NCBI GenBank assembly: GCA_020850595.1
Contig: JADZEK010000094.1
Span: forward strand, 1-41,879
Length of the DNA: 41,879 nt
Direction: 5' to 3'
From: Anaerolineales bacterium
GTDB taxonomy: Bacteria > Chloroflexota > Anaerolineae > Anaerolineales > UBA6663
A model generated the notes under the pieces. That model was not told where the DNA came from and searched no databases. It saw only the letters and a list, made by a program, of their open reading frames with translations. The position numbers and the translations under genes are program-made. Of this stretch, positions 9,025 through 16,624 are shown one piece after another. The stretch's first letter is position 1. Each line of letters begins with the position of its first letter.

Positions 9025-9112
9025 GCGTGGAGGCGGAGCAAGGAAGCGGGGCGCCGCCTTCCAGGGTGGAGGGCGGCGCCCCGGCGGCGGGGTCAGGTCA
9101 GTGTGGGGTTGG

Positions 9113-9952
9113 TCAGCCGCGCGAGGGTTCGGCCATCTCCAGGCGGCGGCGGCGGCTGAGCTCGGGCAGGTGGCCGTCGTTGGCCATGACCTGCTCGAGG
9201 TGCACCATGCGCTCGGGGGTGGCGGTGCGCAGCACGGCGTCGGCGTAGGTGCGCTCCAAGAAGAAGCGGGAGGCGTGGCCGAGGTACTCGCGCAGGTGGT
9301 CGAGCTTGTCTTCCGGGTAGCGCTGGCAGCAGTTCATGGTGAACATGCGCCGCCGGTCGGAGCCGCCCCAGGCGGAGTGCTTGAGGTCGTGGTTGAAGAC
9401 CACCACATCGCCCGGCTGGGTTTCCAGGGCCTGAGCCGGAACCTGGCTGCCGGGAATGCCCCACAGCGTGGCGCTGTTCTTGGTGTCGCGCTCGAGGGCT
9501 TCGGCGTAAGGCTCGCCCAGGCGATGACTGCCGGGGATGACGCGCAGACAGCCGGAGTTGGCGGTGAGGGCGTCGAGATAGAAGGCGATTTTGATGTGGC
9601 GCGGGCCGCCGCGGCCGCCGTAGCCGTCGGAGTGCCAGTGGGTGTCGCCGACGTAGAAGTTGCCGTCGCTGCCCATGTAGTTGAAGTCGTCGCCGAGCAG
9701 GCCGGCGGCGATGTCGTGGACGCGCGGGTCGTCGAGCAGGGCGCACAGGGTTTCGCTCTGGTCGAGGAACTGCACGATGACTGAGCGGGCTTTGCCGTCG
9801 TGGGGTTGGCCGTTGTGGCCGCCGCCATTGAGGGCCCACACTTCATTGAAGCCGGCAATGATGGCGTCAATACGGTCGGCCAGCAGGCCCGGAAAGCCCA
9901 GGTAGCCAAAGGTCTCAAAAAAGTTGACTTGTTGCGAGGACAATGGGGTCAT
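9113..9952 (-). CDS. Phytanoyl-CoA dioxygenase (PhyH) family Fe(II)/2-oxoglutarate oxygenase
   Basis: 279 aa, normal for the family. PhyH enzymes hydroxylate a substrate with O2 and 2-oxoglutarate at an Fe(II) centre. The facial triad is visible as His107-x-Asp109 (THWHSDGYGG) and distal His192 (HDLKHSAWGG), followed by an Arg cluster (SDRRRMF) suited to binding 2-oxoglutarate. RVIPGSHRLGEPY is also typical. AAGGA lies before the ATG. It starts 38 bases after the enolase-superfamily gene, so the two are probably co-transcribed. The substrate is unknown; bacterial PhyH proteins act on very diverse compounds. Confidence 0.87.
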   Translation of the reverse strand: MTPLSSQQVNFFETFGYLGFPGLLADRIDAIIAGFNEVWALNGGGHNGQPHDGKARSVIVQFLDQSETLCALLDDPRVHDIAAGLLGDDFNYMGSDGNFYVGDTHWHSDGYGGRGGPRHIKIAFYLDALTANSGCLRVIPGSHRLGEPYAEALERDTKNSATLWGIPGSQVPAQALETQPGDVVVFNHDLKHSAWGGSDRRRMFTMNCCQRYPEDKLDHLREYLGHASRFFLERTYADAVLRTATPERMVHLEQVMANDGHLPELSRRRRLEMAEPSRG

Positions 9953-9990
9953 GGGAGGGTCCTTGTGGAAGTGGGATGCCGAGACGAGCC

Positions 9991-11211
9991 TCAGCCCTTA
10001 GACATGTTGATGCGGTGTGTCTCGTCGGAAAACTCCAGGTGGGCGTCGGGGCGCTGAAGGACTTCGGGGCGCAGGGCGGCGCCCAGCCCCGGCCGGTCGG
10101 GGAGCGAGATGTGCCCTTCGCGAATGGGGATTGGCTCGGTCATGACTTCGTTGTACCAGCCTTCGTAGTAGGCGCGCACGGTCTCCATGACCAGGGCGTT
10201 GGGGAGGTGCAGCATGAGGTGGGCGGCTGACCAGAGGGCGACCGGGCCGATGCAGTCGTGGCTGGTGACGGGGAGCAGGTAGGTCTCGGCCAGGTGGGCG
10301 ATCTTGCGCGTCTCGGTCAGGCCGCCACACCAGGCCATGTCGGGCATGATGATGTCGGCGGCGTTGCGCTCGACGACTTCGCGAAAGCCGAACTTGGAGA
10401 TCAGGCGCTCGCTGACGCACAGCGGGATGGTGGTGTCGTGCTTGAGGCGGGCGTAGCTCTCCACGTTGTCGGGCGGGATGATCTCTTCCAGCCAGAGCAG
10501 GTTGTACGGCTCCAGCGCGCGGGCGATCTTGATAGCCTCGGTGAGGTCCCAGCGGGCGTGGCCTTCGATGGCGATCTCTATCTGGTCGCCCACCGCGCGG
10601 CGAATGTCTTCGACATAAGCGACGCCCTGCTTCAGGTCGTCGCGTTTGAGGTGGTAGCCCACCGGGCCGACGGCCCCGGCCCCGGCGCGTTGGCCGATGG
10701 GCGCGCCGAGCGGCACGCCGAACTGATCGAAGGGCCAGATTTTCATGCCCTTGATGCCCAGGCTGAGCAGTTCTTGCGCCAGGTCGCCGGCGTGACCGCT
10801 GAACCAGCGCTGGTAGTCTTGGTGCCCCCCGTGGCCGACGCAGGTATTGTAGACCCAGAGGCGGTCGCGGCAGCGCCCGCCGAGCAGGTTGTAGATGGGC
10901 TGGCCGGTGTACTGACCGAGCAGGTCCCACAGGGCCACATCTACGGCGCTGATGGCGCGAGTTTCGCTGCCGCCGTAGCCGAAGAAGTTGACGGTGTAGA
11001 ACATGTTCTGCCAGTGGCTCTCGATGTCGAAAGCCGAGCGGCCGAGCAGCAGGTTGGCGAAGACATCGTGCACCAGGGCGCTGATGGCGCGGGGGACGTA
11101 GAAGGTCTCGCCCAGGCCGATGAGGCCATCGTCGGTGTGGATACGCACCCAGGTGGTGTTGGGCTGCTCATCGAGCCAGATGGTCTCCAGTCGGGTAATT
11201 TTCATGGTCAT
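9991..11211 (-). CDS. Enolase-superfamily (mandelate racemase/muconate lactonizing) acid-sugar dehydratase-like enzyme
   Basis: 406 aa. The N-terminal capping domain (ETIWLDEQPNTTWVRIHTDDGLIGLGETF) is followed by the TIM barrel. Likely Mg ligands are Glu in IEGHARWD, Glu in LLWLEEIIPPDN and Glu in CVSERLIS, and a likely catalytic His lies in PVTSHDCIGPVAL. The family abstracts the proton next to a carboxylate; most members of this type dehydrate sugar acids to 2-keto-3-deoxy acids. It is the first gene of the leftward arm, directly across from the GntR regulator, so I infer the first catabolic step. The exact substrate cannot be read. A second in-frame ATG lies 6 bases downstream and neither has a clear ribosome-binding site. 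Confidence 0.87.
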   Translation of the reverse strand: MTMKITRLETIWLDEQPNTTWVRIHTDDGLIGLGETFYVPRAISALVHDVFANLLLGRSAFDIESHWQNMFYTVNFFGYGGSETRAISAVDVALWDLLGQYTGQPIYNLLGGRCRDRLWVYNTCVGHGGHQDYQRWFSGHAGDLAQELLSLGIKGMKIWPFDQFGVPLGAPIGQRAGAGAVGPVGYHLKRDDLKQGVAYVEDIRRAVGDQIEIAIEGHARWDLTEAIKIARALEPYNLLWLEEIIPPDNVESYARLKHDTTIPLCVSERLISKFGFREVVERNAADIIMPDMAWCGGLTETRKIAHLAETYLLPVTSHDCIGPVALWSAAHLMLHLPNALVMETVRAYYEGWYNEVMTEPIPIREGHISLPDRPGLGAALRPEVLQRPDAHLEFSDETHRINMSKG

Positions 11212-11223
11212 GGGCGGTTGCGC

Positions 11224-11253
11224 TTGACGCGCCTCTGATGGATATGATATAAC
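11224..11253 (+). promoter_or_regulatory. Rightward promoter of the gntR / 2-oxoacid dehydrogenase operon
   Basis: TTGACG (11224-11229), 18-base spacer, TATAAC (11248-11253). Predicted transcription start is near 11260, at the left edge of the palindrome 11261-11282, so a bound repressor would cover the start site. Confidence 0.6.
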
Positions 11254-11260
11254 GTGGAAT

Positions 11261-11282
11261 TGTCAACCGTTAACTGTTGACA
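11261..11282. promoter_or_regulatory. 22-bp palindromic operator, probable GntR-family binding site
   Basis: The sequence reads TGTCAACCGTT then AACTGTTGACA. The halves are inverted repeats with 10 of 11 positions matching around a central GTTAAC. It sits between two promoters that face each other, downstream of both -10 boxes. FadR/FCD-type GntR regulators bind short palindromes near their own genes, so this is the natural operator of the adjacent regulator. The assignment is inference from symmetry and position. Confidence 0.75.
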
Positions 11283-11291
11283 GGCCAGGGT

Positions 11292-11320
11292 AGTATAGGC
11301 GAAGCTGGAGCAATTGGCAA
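11292..11320 (-). promoter_or_regulatory. Leftward promoter of the enolase-PhyH-MFS operon
   Basis: On the minus strand TTGCCA (11320-11315), 17-base spacer, TATACT (11297-11292). Predicted start is near 11285, at the right edge of the palindrome. The transcript would cross the operator and the opposite promoter before reaching the gene at 11211. Confidence 0.55.
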
Positions 11321-11357
11321 GCCGAAACTGGACGCTGATCCATACTCGACCGACAAG

Positions 11358-12056
11358 ATGACTGAAGCCCTTGCCCTGACCGCGTTGTCTAAGCACACGC
11401 TGGCCGAAGACGTGACCGACCGGCTGCGCGATGCGATCTTTCGCGGCCATTTTGTGCCGGGGCAACGCCTGGGCGAGGCGCAACTGGCGCGGGCGCTGGG
11501 CGTCAGCCGCGGGCCGATCCGCGAGGCGTTTAACCGGCTGGAGCGCGAGGGCTTGATTACGAGCCAGACCAACGGGCGCAGCCTGGTGGCGCAGCTTTCG
11601 CGGCGCGACCTGGAGGAAGTATACACGCTGCGGCTGGCGCTGGAGCGGCTGGCGGTGCAGCGCGCCACGCAGGTCGCCACGGCGGAGGACTTCGCCGCGC
11701 TGGAGGCCAACACGCAGGCGCTGGAGGCGGCGGTGACGCGCGCGTTGAGCGAGGAGGAGGCCGCCACGCTCGACATTGAGTTTCACGACCGGCTGTATCG
11801 GGCCGCGCACCACGGCCAGCTGTGGGAGGCGTGGGCCAACATTCGCTCGCAGGTGTATCTGTTCTTGCTGTCGCGCAACCGCGCCAACGCAGATTATCGC
11901 GACCGGAGCATCGCCGCGGCGCACGCAGATTTGGTGCGGGCGCTGCGCACGGGCGACCAGGCGCAGGCCGTGGCCGCGATTGAGGTGCACTTGCGCCGGG
12001 CCTATGAGTACATTGCGCAAGTTTTTGGCGAGGCGAGCGGCGGCCGAATTGAATGA
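11358..12056 (+). CDS. GntR-family transcriptional regulator, FCD (FadR) subfamily
   Basis: 232 aa from the ATG at 11358. An upstream in-frame TTG at 11277 would start inside the palindrome and adds a non-homologous leader. The winged helix covers about residues 12-78 (LAEDVTDRLRDAIFRG ... LARALGVSRGPIREAFNRL ... EGLI). The all-helical FCD ligand domain follows, with probable metal-binding His in IEFHDRLYRAAHH, AAHADLVRAL and VHLRRAYEY. Members are usually repressors released by a carboxylic acid from the pathway they control. It is the first gene of the rightward operon and divergent from the enolase-superfamily gene. The shared palindrome suggests it represses both arms and itself. Confidence 0.9.
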   Translation: MTEALALTALSKHTLAEDVTDRLRDAIFRGHFVPGQRLGEAQLARALGVSRGPIREAFNRLEREGLITSQTNGRSLVAQLSRRDLEEVYTLRLALERLAVQRATQVATAEDFAALEANTQALEAAVTRALSEEEAATLDIEFHDRLYRAAHHGQLWEAWANIRSQVYLFLLSRNRANADYRDRSIAAAHADLVRALRTGDQAQAVAAIEVHLRRAYEYIAQVFGEASGGRIE

Positions 12057-12203
12057 CGCTGCCGATCGGGCAGCGGGCGCGGGGCGCAGCACGCGACTAC
12101 ACGAGGCAGCGCCGGGGCCGACCGGCGCGAAGACGACAGGTGGTCTTGAGAGCTGCGCCCTGACGCGGCGCCCCCCGCATGCCTTCAGTCGGAGGAGCAA
12201 TCT

Positions 12204-12239
12204 GTGGTGAGCTTGATGCAACCCAAGGCGGACGTATGA
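12204..12239 (+). CDS. Possible 11-residue leader peptide coupled to E1-alpha
   Basis: The only strong ribosome-binding site before E1-alpha is GGAGGAG at 12191-12197, six bases before a GTG that opens MVSLMQPKADV. Its TGA (12237-12239) overlaps the E1-alpha ATG at 12236 as ATGA. The site is 38 bases from the E1-alpha start and out of reach for direct use, and no start codon in the E1-alpha frame lies at the right distance. Translational coupling through the mini-ORF is plausible; the peptide itself may have no function. Confidence 0.35.
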   Translation: MVSLMQPKADV

Positions 12240-13216
12240 CGCCACCCAGCCCAACCGAAGTGCTGGCACTCTACCGGACGATGCTGGTGATCCGCCGGAC
12301 CGAGGAACAACTGGCCAAGAGCCACCAGGCCGGGCTGATCCCGGGGCCATGCCACACGTATGTGGGCGAGGAAGCGGTGGCGGCGGGGGTATGCGCCAAC
12401 CTGCGCGCCGACGACATGATCTTCAGCACGCACCGCGGCCACGGACACGCGCTGGCCAAGGGCGTCAGCCCGCGCGCGCTGATCGCGGAGTTGTATGGGC
12501 GGGCGACGGGGGTGTCGCACGGGCGCGGCGGCAGCATGCACCTGTTCGCGCCGGAAGTGGGGCTAATGGGGACGAGCGGCATCGTGGGGCCGTGCATTTT
12601 GCAGGCAGCGGGCGCGGCCTACACCTTTCAACTGCTCAAGCGCGATCAGGTGGCGGCGGCGTTCTTCGGCGACGGCGCGGTGAACAACGGCGCGTTTCAC
12701 GAGGGCCTCAACCTGGCCGCGATCTACCAACTGCCGGTGGTGTTCGTGTGTGAGAACAACCTGTACGCCACCGAGGTGCCGTTTGCGTATGCCACGCGCA
12801 ACCCAGACGTGGCGAGCCGCGGCGCGGCCTACGGCCTGCCGGGGGTAGGGGTGGACGGCAACGACGCGCCGGCGGTGTGGGCGGCGGCGCAGGCGGCCGT
12901 GGCGCGGGCGCGGGGCGGCGGCGGGCCGACGCTCATTGAGGCCCGGACTTACCGCACGCGGGCGCACGCGGAGGGGATGCGCGACGGCAGCTACCGCACG
13001 CGGGAGGAGGTGGAGGCCTGGAAGGCCCGCGACCCACTGCGGCGGCTGCGCGAGCACGCGCTGGCCGAGGGCTGGGCCGTCGCCGCCGACCTGGAGGCGG
13101 TGGAGGCGGAGGTGAAGGCGCAGGTGGAGGCGGCGGCGGCGTGGGCCGAGAGCAGTCCGTGGCCCGACCCGGCCAGCGCCAGCGCGCATGTATACAGCGA
13201 GGCCGCCCATGCGTGA
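12236..13216 (+). CDS. 2-oxoacid dehydrogenase E1 component, alpha subunit (pyruvate/acetoin dehydrogenase type)
   Basis: 326 aa. With the beta subunit it uses thiamine diphosphate to decarboxylate a 2-oxoacid and pass the acyl group to lipoyl-E2. The ThDP motif is present: GDG at 145-147 (FFGDGAVNNGAFHEGLNLA) to ENN at 173-175. STHRGHGHALAKG and GRGGSMHLF are also typical. Start choice: ATG 12236 aligns with the family N-terminus (VLALYRTMLVIRRTEE). An in-frame ATG at 12179 adds 19 unrelated residues. The gene lies 179 bases after gntR and overlaps E1-beta by 8 bases. Members are named for pyruvate, acetoin or branched-chain oxoacids; I cannot separate these by eye. The operon suggests pyruvate or a pathway-specific 2-oxoacid. 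Confidence 0.92.
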   Translation: MTPPSPTEVLALYRTMLVIRRTEEQLAKSHQAGLIPGPCHTYVGEEAVAAGVCANLRADDMIFSTHRGHGHALAKGVSPRALIAELYGRATGVSHGRGGSMHLFAPEVGLMGTSGIVGPCILQAAGAAYTFQLLKRDQVAAAFFGDGAVNNGAFHEGLNLAAIYQLPVVFVCENNLYATEVPFAYATRNPDVASRGAAYGLPGVGVDGNDAPAVWAAAQAAVARARGGGGPTLIEARTYRTRAHAEGMRDGSYRTREEVEAWKARDPLRRLREHALAEGWAVAADLEAVEAEVKAQVEAAAAWAESSPWPDPASASAHVYSEAAHA

Positions 13217-14186
13217 AATCTCGTTCATCGAGGGGACGCGCGAGGCGCTGGCGGCCGCGATGGAGAAAGACCCTTCGATCTTCGTGGTGGGCGAGGGCAT
13301 TGGGGCGCGCGGCGGCAACTTTGCCACCACCGTGGGCCTGTATGAGCGCTTTGGGCCGGAGCGCCTGCGCGACACGCCCATCAGCGAACGCGGCTTTGTG
13401 GGGATGTGCACGGGGGCGGCTATGGCCGGGGCGCGGCCGATTGTGGACTTCATGTTCGTGGACTTCATCCTCGACGCCATGGGCGAGCTGATTAACCAGA
13501 CGGCCAAGGTGCAGTACATGACTGCCGGGCGGCTGAGGATGCCGATGATCTTGCGCGGGGCGATCGGCATCGGCAACTCGGCCGCCACGCACCACTCGGG
13601 CGCGTATTACCCTACGTTCGTAAACGTGCCGGGTTTCCGCGTGGTGATCCCCAGCAGCCCGCACGACGCCAAGGGACTGTTCGCCACGGCGCTGGAATGT
13701 GATGACCCGGTCTTCTTCCTAGAGCACAAGTCGCTGATGTATACGAAAGGCCCCGTGCCGGAGGGGCATTACACGATCCCGTTTGGGCAGGCGCGGCTGG
13801 CTCGCGAGGGCACGGGCGTGACGGTAGTGGCGCTGACGGCCATGGTCAGAAAAGCGGTGGAGGCGGCCGAGGCGCTGGCGGCCGAGGGGCTGTCGGTGGA
13901 GGTGATTGACCCGCGCACGCTGGCCCCGCGGGACATAGCGACCATTCTGGAGTCGGTGCACAAGACCGGCCGGTTATTGATTGTGGATGAGTGGTTTGGG
14001 CCGTGCGGCGTGGGCGCGGAGATCGCGGCACAGGTGGTGGACCAGGGCTTCGACGACCTGGACGCGCCGGTGCGGCGGCTGAACAGCCAGCATTCGCCGG
14101 TGCCGTACAGCCCGACGCTGGAGGCGGCGCTGACCCCCAGCACGGCGAGCATCACCCAGGCCATCCGCGACCTGGCGGCGGAGTAG
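13209..14186 (+). CDS. 2-oxoacid dehydrogenase E1 component, beta subunit
   Basis: 325 aa from MREISF; an earlier in-frame ATG (13188) lies inside E1-alpha and adds seven residues. The Pyr domain carries GEGIGARGGNF and the SERGFVGMCTGAAMAG segment. The C-terminal transketolase domain contains VEVIDPRTLAPRD and DEWFGPCGVGAEIA. This subunit completes the alpha2beta2 E1 that loads the acyl group onto E2. It overlaps E1-alpha as ATGCGTGA and ends 3 bases before E2, so the three subunits are translated in tight coupling. Confidence 0.92.
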   Translation: MREISFIEGTREALAAAMEKDPSIFVVGEGIGARGGNFATTVGLYERFGPERLRDTPISERGFVGMCTGAAMAGARPIVDFMFVDFILDAMGELINQTAKVQYMTAGRLRMPMILRGAIGIGNSAATHHSGAYYPTFVNVPGFRVVIPSSPHDAKGLFATALECDDPVFFLEHKSLMYTKGPVPEGHYTIPFGQARLAREGTGVTVVALTAMVRKAVEAAEALAAEGLSVEVIDPRTLAPRDIATILESVHKTGRLLIVDEWFGPCGVGAEIAAQVVDQGFDDLDAPVRRLNSQHSPVPYSPTLEAALTPSTASITQAIRDLAAE

Positions 14187-14189
14187 CCC

Positions 14190-15554
14190 ATGGCCGTGCC
14201 GATCATCATGCCGCGCCTGGGCTGGACGATGGAGGAAGGGCTGCTGGCGGAGTGGACCAAGCGCGACGGCGAGGCGGTGGCGGCGGGCGAGGTGCTCTTC
14301 ACGGTGGAGAGCGACAAGGCGCTGAACGAGGTTGAGTCGTTTGAGAGCGGCGTGCTGCGCATTCCGCCGGACTCGCCGCCGCCGGGGACGATGGTGAAGG
14401 TGGGCGCGCTGCTGGCGTACATTGTGCAGCCGGGCGAGGCCGCGCCGTTCGAGGCGGGCGCGCCGCAGGGGCCGAGCGCCGCCAGCGCGGGGCAACCGGA
14501 GAGCACCCCAGCCCCGGCCACGACCGCGACGCCCGCCAAGGCGCAGACGCAGAACGGCGAGCACGCCATCAGCCCGCGCGCGCGGCGGGTGGCGGCCGAG
14601 CTGGGCGTGGACTTCACAGCGCTCAGCGGCAGCGGGCGCACGGGCCGCATTATCGAGCGCGACGTGCGGGCCGCCGCCAACCAGCGCCCGGCCCCGGCCG
14701 AGGTGCGGGCCAGCCCGTTGGCGCGCCGGGCAGCGGCCGAGCTGGGCGTGGACCTGGCGCAACTGGCCGCGGCGCACCCGGGCCGCCGGATCGAACGGGC
14801 GGACGTGGAGGCGGCCGCGCAGAGCGCAGCCCAAGCGCCAGTTCTCCAAGAGACCGGGCAGGCGGCGCCGCTGTCGCCCCTGCGGCGCGTGATCGCCGAA
14901 CGGATGCTGGCCGGAGCGCACACCACCGCGCCGGTGACGCTGACGACCGAAGCCGACGCGACGGAGTTGGTGCGCCTGCGGACGCAGTTGAAGACCGACC
15001 CGGCGGCGGCGGCGCTGCCAATCCCGAGTTACACCGACCTATTCGCCAAGCTGACGGCGCACGCGCTGCGCGAACACCCGGCGCTGAACGCCCGCTTGGA
15101 AGGCGAGACCCTGACGCAGTTTGCCAGGGTGCATATCGGCCTGGCGGTGGACACCGAGCGCGGGCTGCTGGCGCCGGTGCTGCGCGACGCGCAGGCGAAG
15201 GGTCTGCGGCAGATCGCGCAGGAGAGCGCGGCGCTGATCGAGCGGGCGCGCGCGGGCCGGCTGAGCGCGGAGGAGATGCACGGCAGCACGTTTAGCCTGA
15301 CCAACCTGGGCATGTACGAGATTGACGCCTTCACGCCGATCGTTAACCTGCCGGAGTGCGCCATCTTGGGGCTGGGCCGCATTACGCCCAAGCTGGTGGT
15401 GGTGGACGCGGCGGCGGAGCGCACGGCCGTGCGGCAGATGCAGACGCTGAGCCTGACGTTTGATCACCGGCTGATTGACGGCGCGCCGGCCGCGCGCGGC
15501 TTGCAGCGCATTAAGCAGCTGGTCGAGCAGCCGTACTTATGGCTGGTGGCCTGA
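14190..15554 (+). CDS. 2-oxoacid dehydrogenase E2 (dihydrolipoamide acyltransferase) with two E3-binding domains
   Basis: 454 aa. Order: one N-terminal lipoyl domain (about 1-80, lipoyl-Lys43 in ESDKALNEV), an Ala/Pro linker, a first peripheral-subunit-binding domain (about 128-164, ISPRARRVAAELGV ... GRTGRIIERDV), a second (about 173-207, ASPLARRAAAELGV ... GRRIERADV), then the catalytic domain with His426 and Asp430 in FDHRLIDGAP. E2 moves the acyl group to CoA and forms the complex core. The second binding domain is unusual, as most E2 proteins have one. No dihydrolipoamide dehydrogenase (E3) gene is present in the operon or window, so E3 must come from elsewhere. It lies 3 bases after E1-beta. 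Confidence 0.92.
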   Translation: MAVPIIMPRLGWTMEEGLLAEWTKRDGEAVAAGEVLFTVESDKALNEVESFESGVLRIPPDSPPPGTMVKVGALLAYIVQPGEAAPFEAGAPQGPSAASAGQPESTPAPATTATPAKAQTQNGEHAISPRARRVAAELGVDFTALSGSGRTGRIIERDVRAAANQRPAPAEVRASPLARRAAAELGVDLAQLAAAHPGRRIERADVEAAAQSAAQAPVLQETGQAAPLSPLRRVIAERMLAGAHTTAPVTLTTEADATELVRLRTQLKTDPAAAALPIPSYTDLFAKLTAHALREHPALNARLEGETLTQFARVHIGLAVDTERGLLAPVLRDAQAKGLRQIAQESAALIERARAGRLSAEEMHGSTFSLTNLGMYEIDAFTPIVNLPECAILGLGRITPKLVVVDAAAERTAVRQMQTLSLTFDHRLIDGAPAARGLQRIKQLVEQPYLWLVA

Positions 15555-15559
15555 GCGAC

Positions 15560-16624
15560 ATGGCCGCGTGGCGCGTGGTGCGGCTGAACGCCGCACTGTT
15601 CCCGGTGGACGCGTACGAGGCGGCGCAGTATGCGTGGCACGGCCTGAAGCCGGTGGAGGTGGAGACGACCACGCTGGATGAGCTGCGAGCGGCGACGGCC
15701 GAGGCCGAGGCGGTGTTAGTGGTCTCGGCGACCTTGCCGGCCCCGGTGGTGGCGGGCATGGCGCGCTGCCGGGTGATCGCGCGGCTGGGCGCGGGCACCG
15801 ACAAGCTGGCGGTGGACACGGCGACGGCGCAGGGCATCGTGGTGGCGAACGTGCCCGACTTCTGCGCCGAGGAGCAGGCGGTGCACACGTGGACGCTGAT
15901 CTTGGCGCTGGCCCGCCAACTACCCAGGATGACGGCGGCGCTGGCGGCCGGCACGTACGACGCGGCGCGGGCGCTGAGCCGGGCCAACCAACGGCTGAGC
16001 GGGCAGACGCTGGGGCTGGTGGGCTTCGGGCACAGCGCCAAACGCGTGGCGCGCATGGCGCAGGGCTTTGGGCTGCGGGTGCTGGCCACGCGCCGCCGGG
16101 CGGGGCCGGACGCCGAGGCCGAGGCGCTGGGGGTGACTCTGACCGACCTGGACACGGTGCTGCGCGAGGCCGATTGGCTGTCGCTGCACACGCCGCTGCT
16201 GCCCGACACCTATCACCTGCTGGACGCGGCGGCCCTGGCGAAGATGAAGCCGGGCGCGGCGCTGATTAACACCGCGCGGGGGGCGCTGGTGGACGAGGCG
16301 GCGCTGGTGGCGGCGCTGCAAGCGGGGCGGCTGGCGGGGGCCGGGCTAGACACGTTTGAGTCGCTGGACATGTTCGGGCCGGAGAGTGGGCCGCCCGCGC
16401 ACCCGCTGCTGGGCCGCCCGAACGTGATCATGACGCCGCACGTGGCCGCCGGATCGGTGCAGGCCATGCAGGCCGTGGCGCGCGGCAGTGTGGAAAACGT
16501 GGCGGCCGTGCTGCGGGGCTATTGGCCGCCGCCGGACCGCATCGTCAACGCGGGGGTACAGCCGCGCCAAGGGCTGCGCGCGCACGTCCCAGACTGGTTC
16601 TCGGCTGGAGAGGCAACTTCATGA
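15560..16624 (+). CDS. D-isomer-specific 2-hydroxyacid dehydrogenase (NAD-dependent)
   Basis: 354 aa from ATG 15560, 5 bases after E2. An in-frame ATG at 15539 would overlap E2 and add seven residues; neither has a strong ribosome site. The catalytic residues are present as Arg240 (NTARGALVD), Glu267 (DTFES) and His294 (TPHVAAGS). The nucleotide-binding loop reads GFGHSA instead of GxGxxG (Ala160 in the third Gly place), so cofactor binding may differ. The family interconverts 2-oxo and D-2-hydroxy acids. It overlaps the following SDR gene by 4 bases (ATGA). In the cluster it may oxidise or reduce a pathway hydroxyacid; the substrate is unknown. Confidence 0.86.
   Translation: MAAWRVVRLNAALFPVDAYEAAQYAWHGLKPVEVETTTLDELRAATAEAEAVLVVSATLPAPVVAGMARCRVIARLGAGTDKLAVDTATAQGIVVANVPDFCAEEQAVHTWTLILALARQLPRMTAALAAGTYDAARALSRANQRLSGQTLGLVGFGHSAKRVARMAQGFGLRVLATRRRAGPDAEAEALGVTLTDLDTVLREADWLSLHTPLLPDTYHLLDAAALAKMKPGAALINTARGALVDEAALVAALQAGRLAGAGLDTFESLDMFGPESGPPAHPLLGRPNVIMTPHVAAGSVQAMQAVARGSVENVAAVLRGYWPPPDRIVNAGVQPRQGLRAHVPDWFSAGEATS

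Noticed and set aside
11277..11357. TTG start at 11277 for the GntR regulator
   Set aside because: It would begin inside the operator palindrome and add 27 residues with no resemblance to the family. The ATG at 11358 is better.
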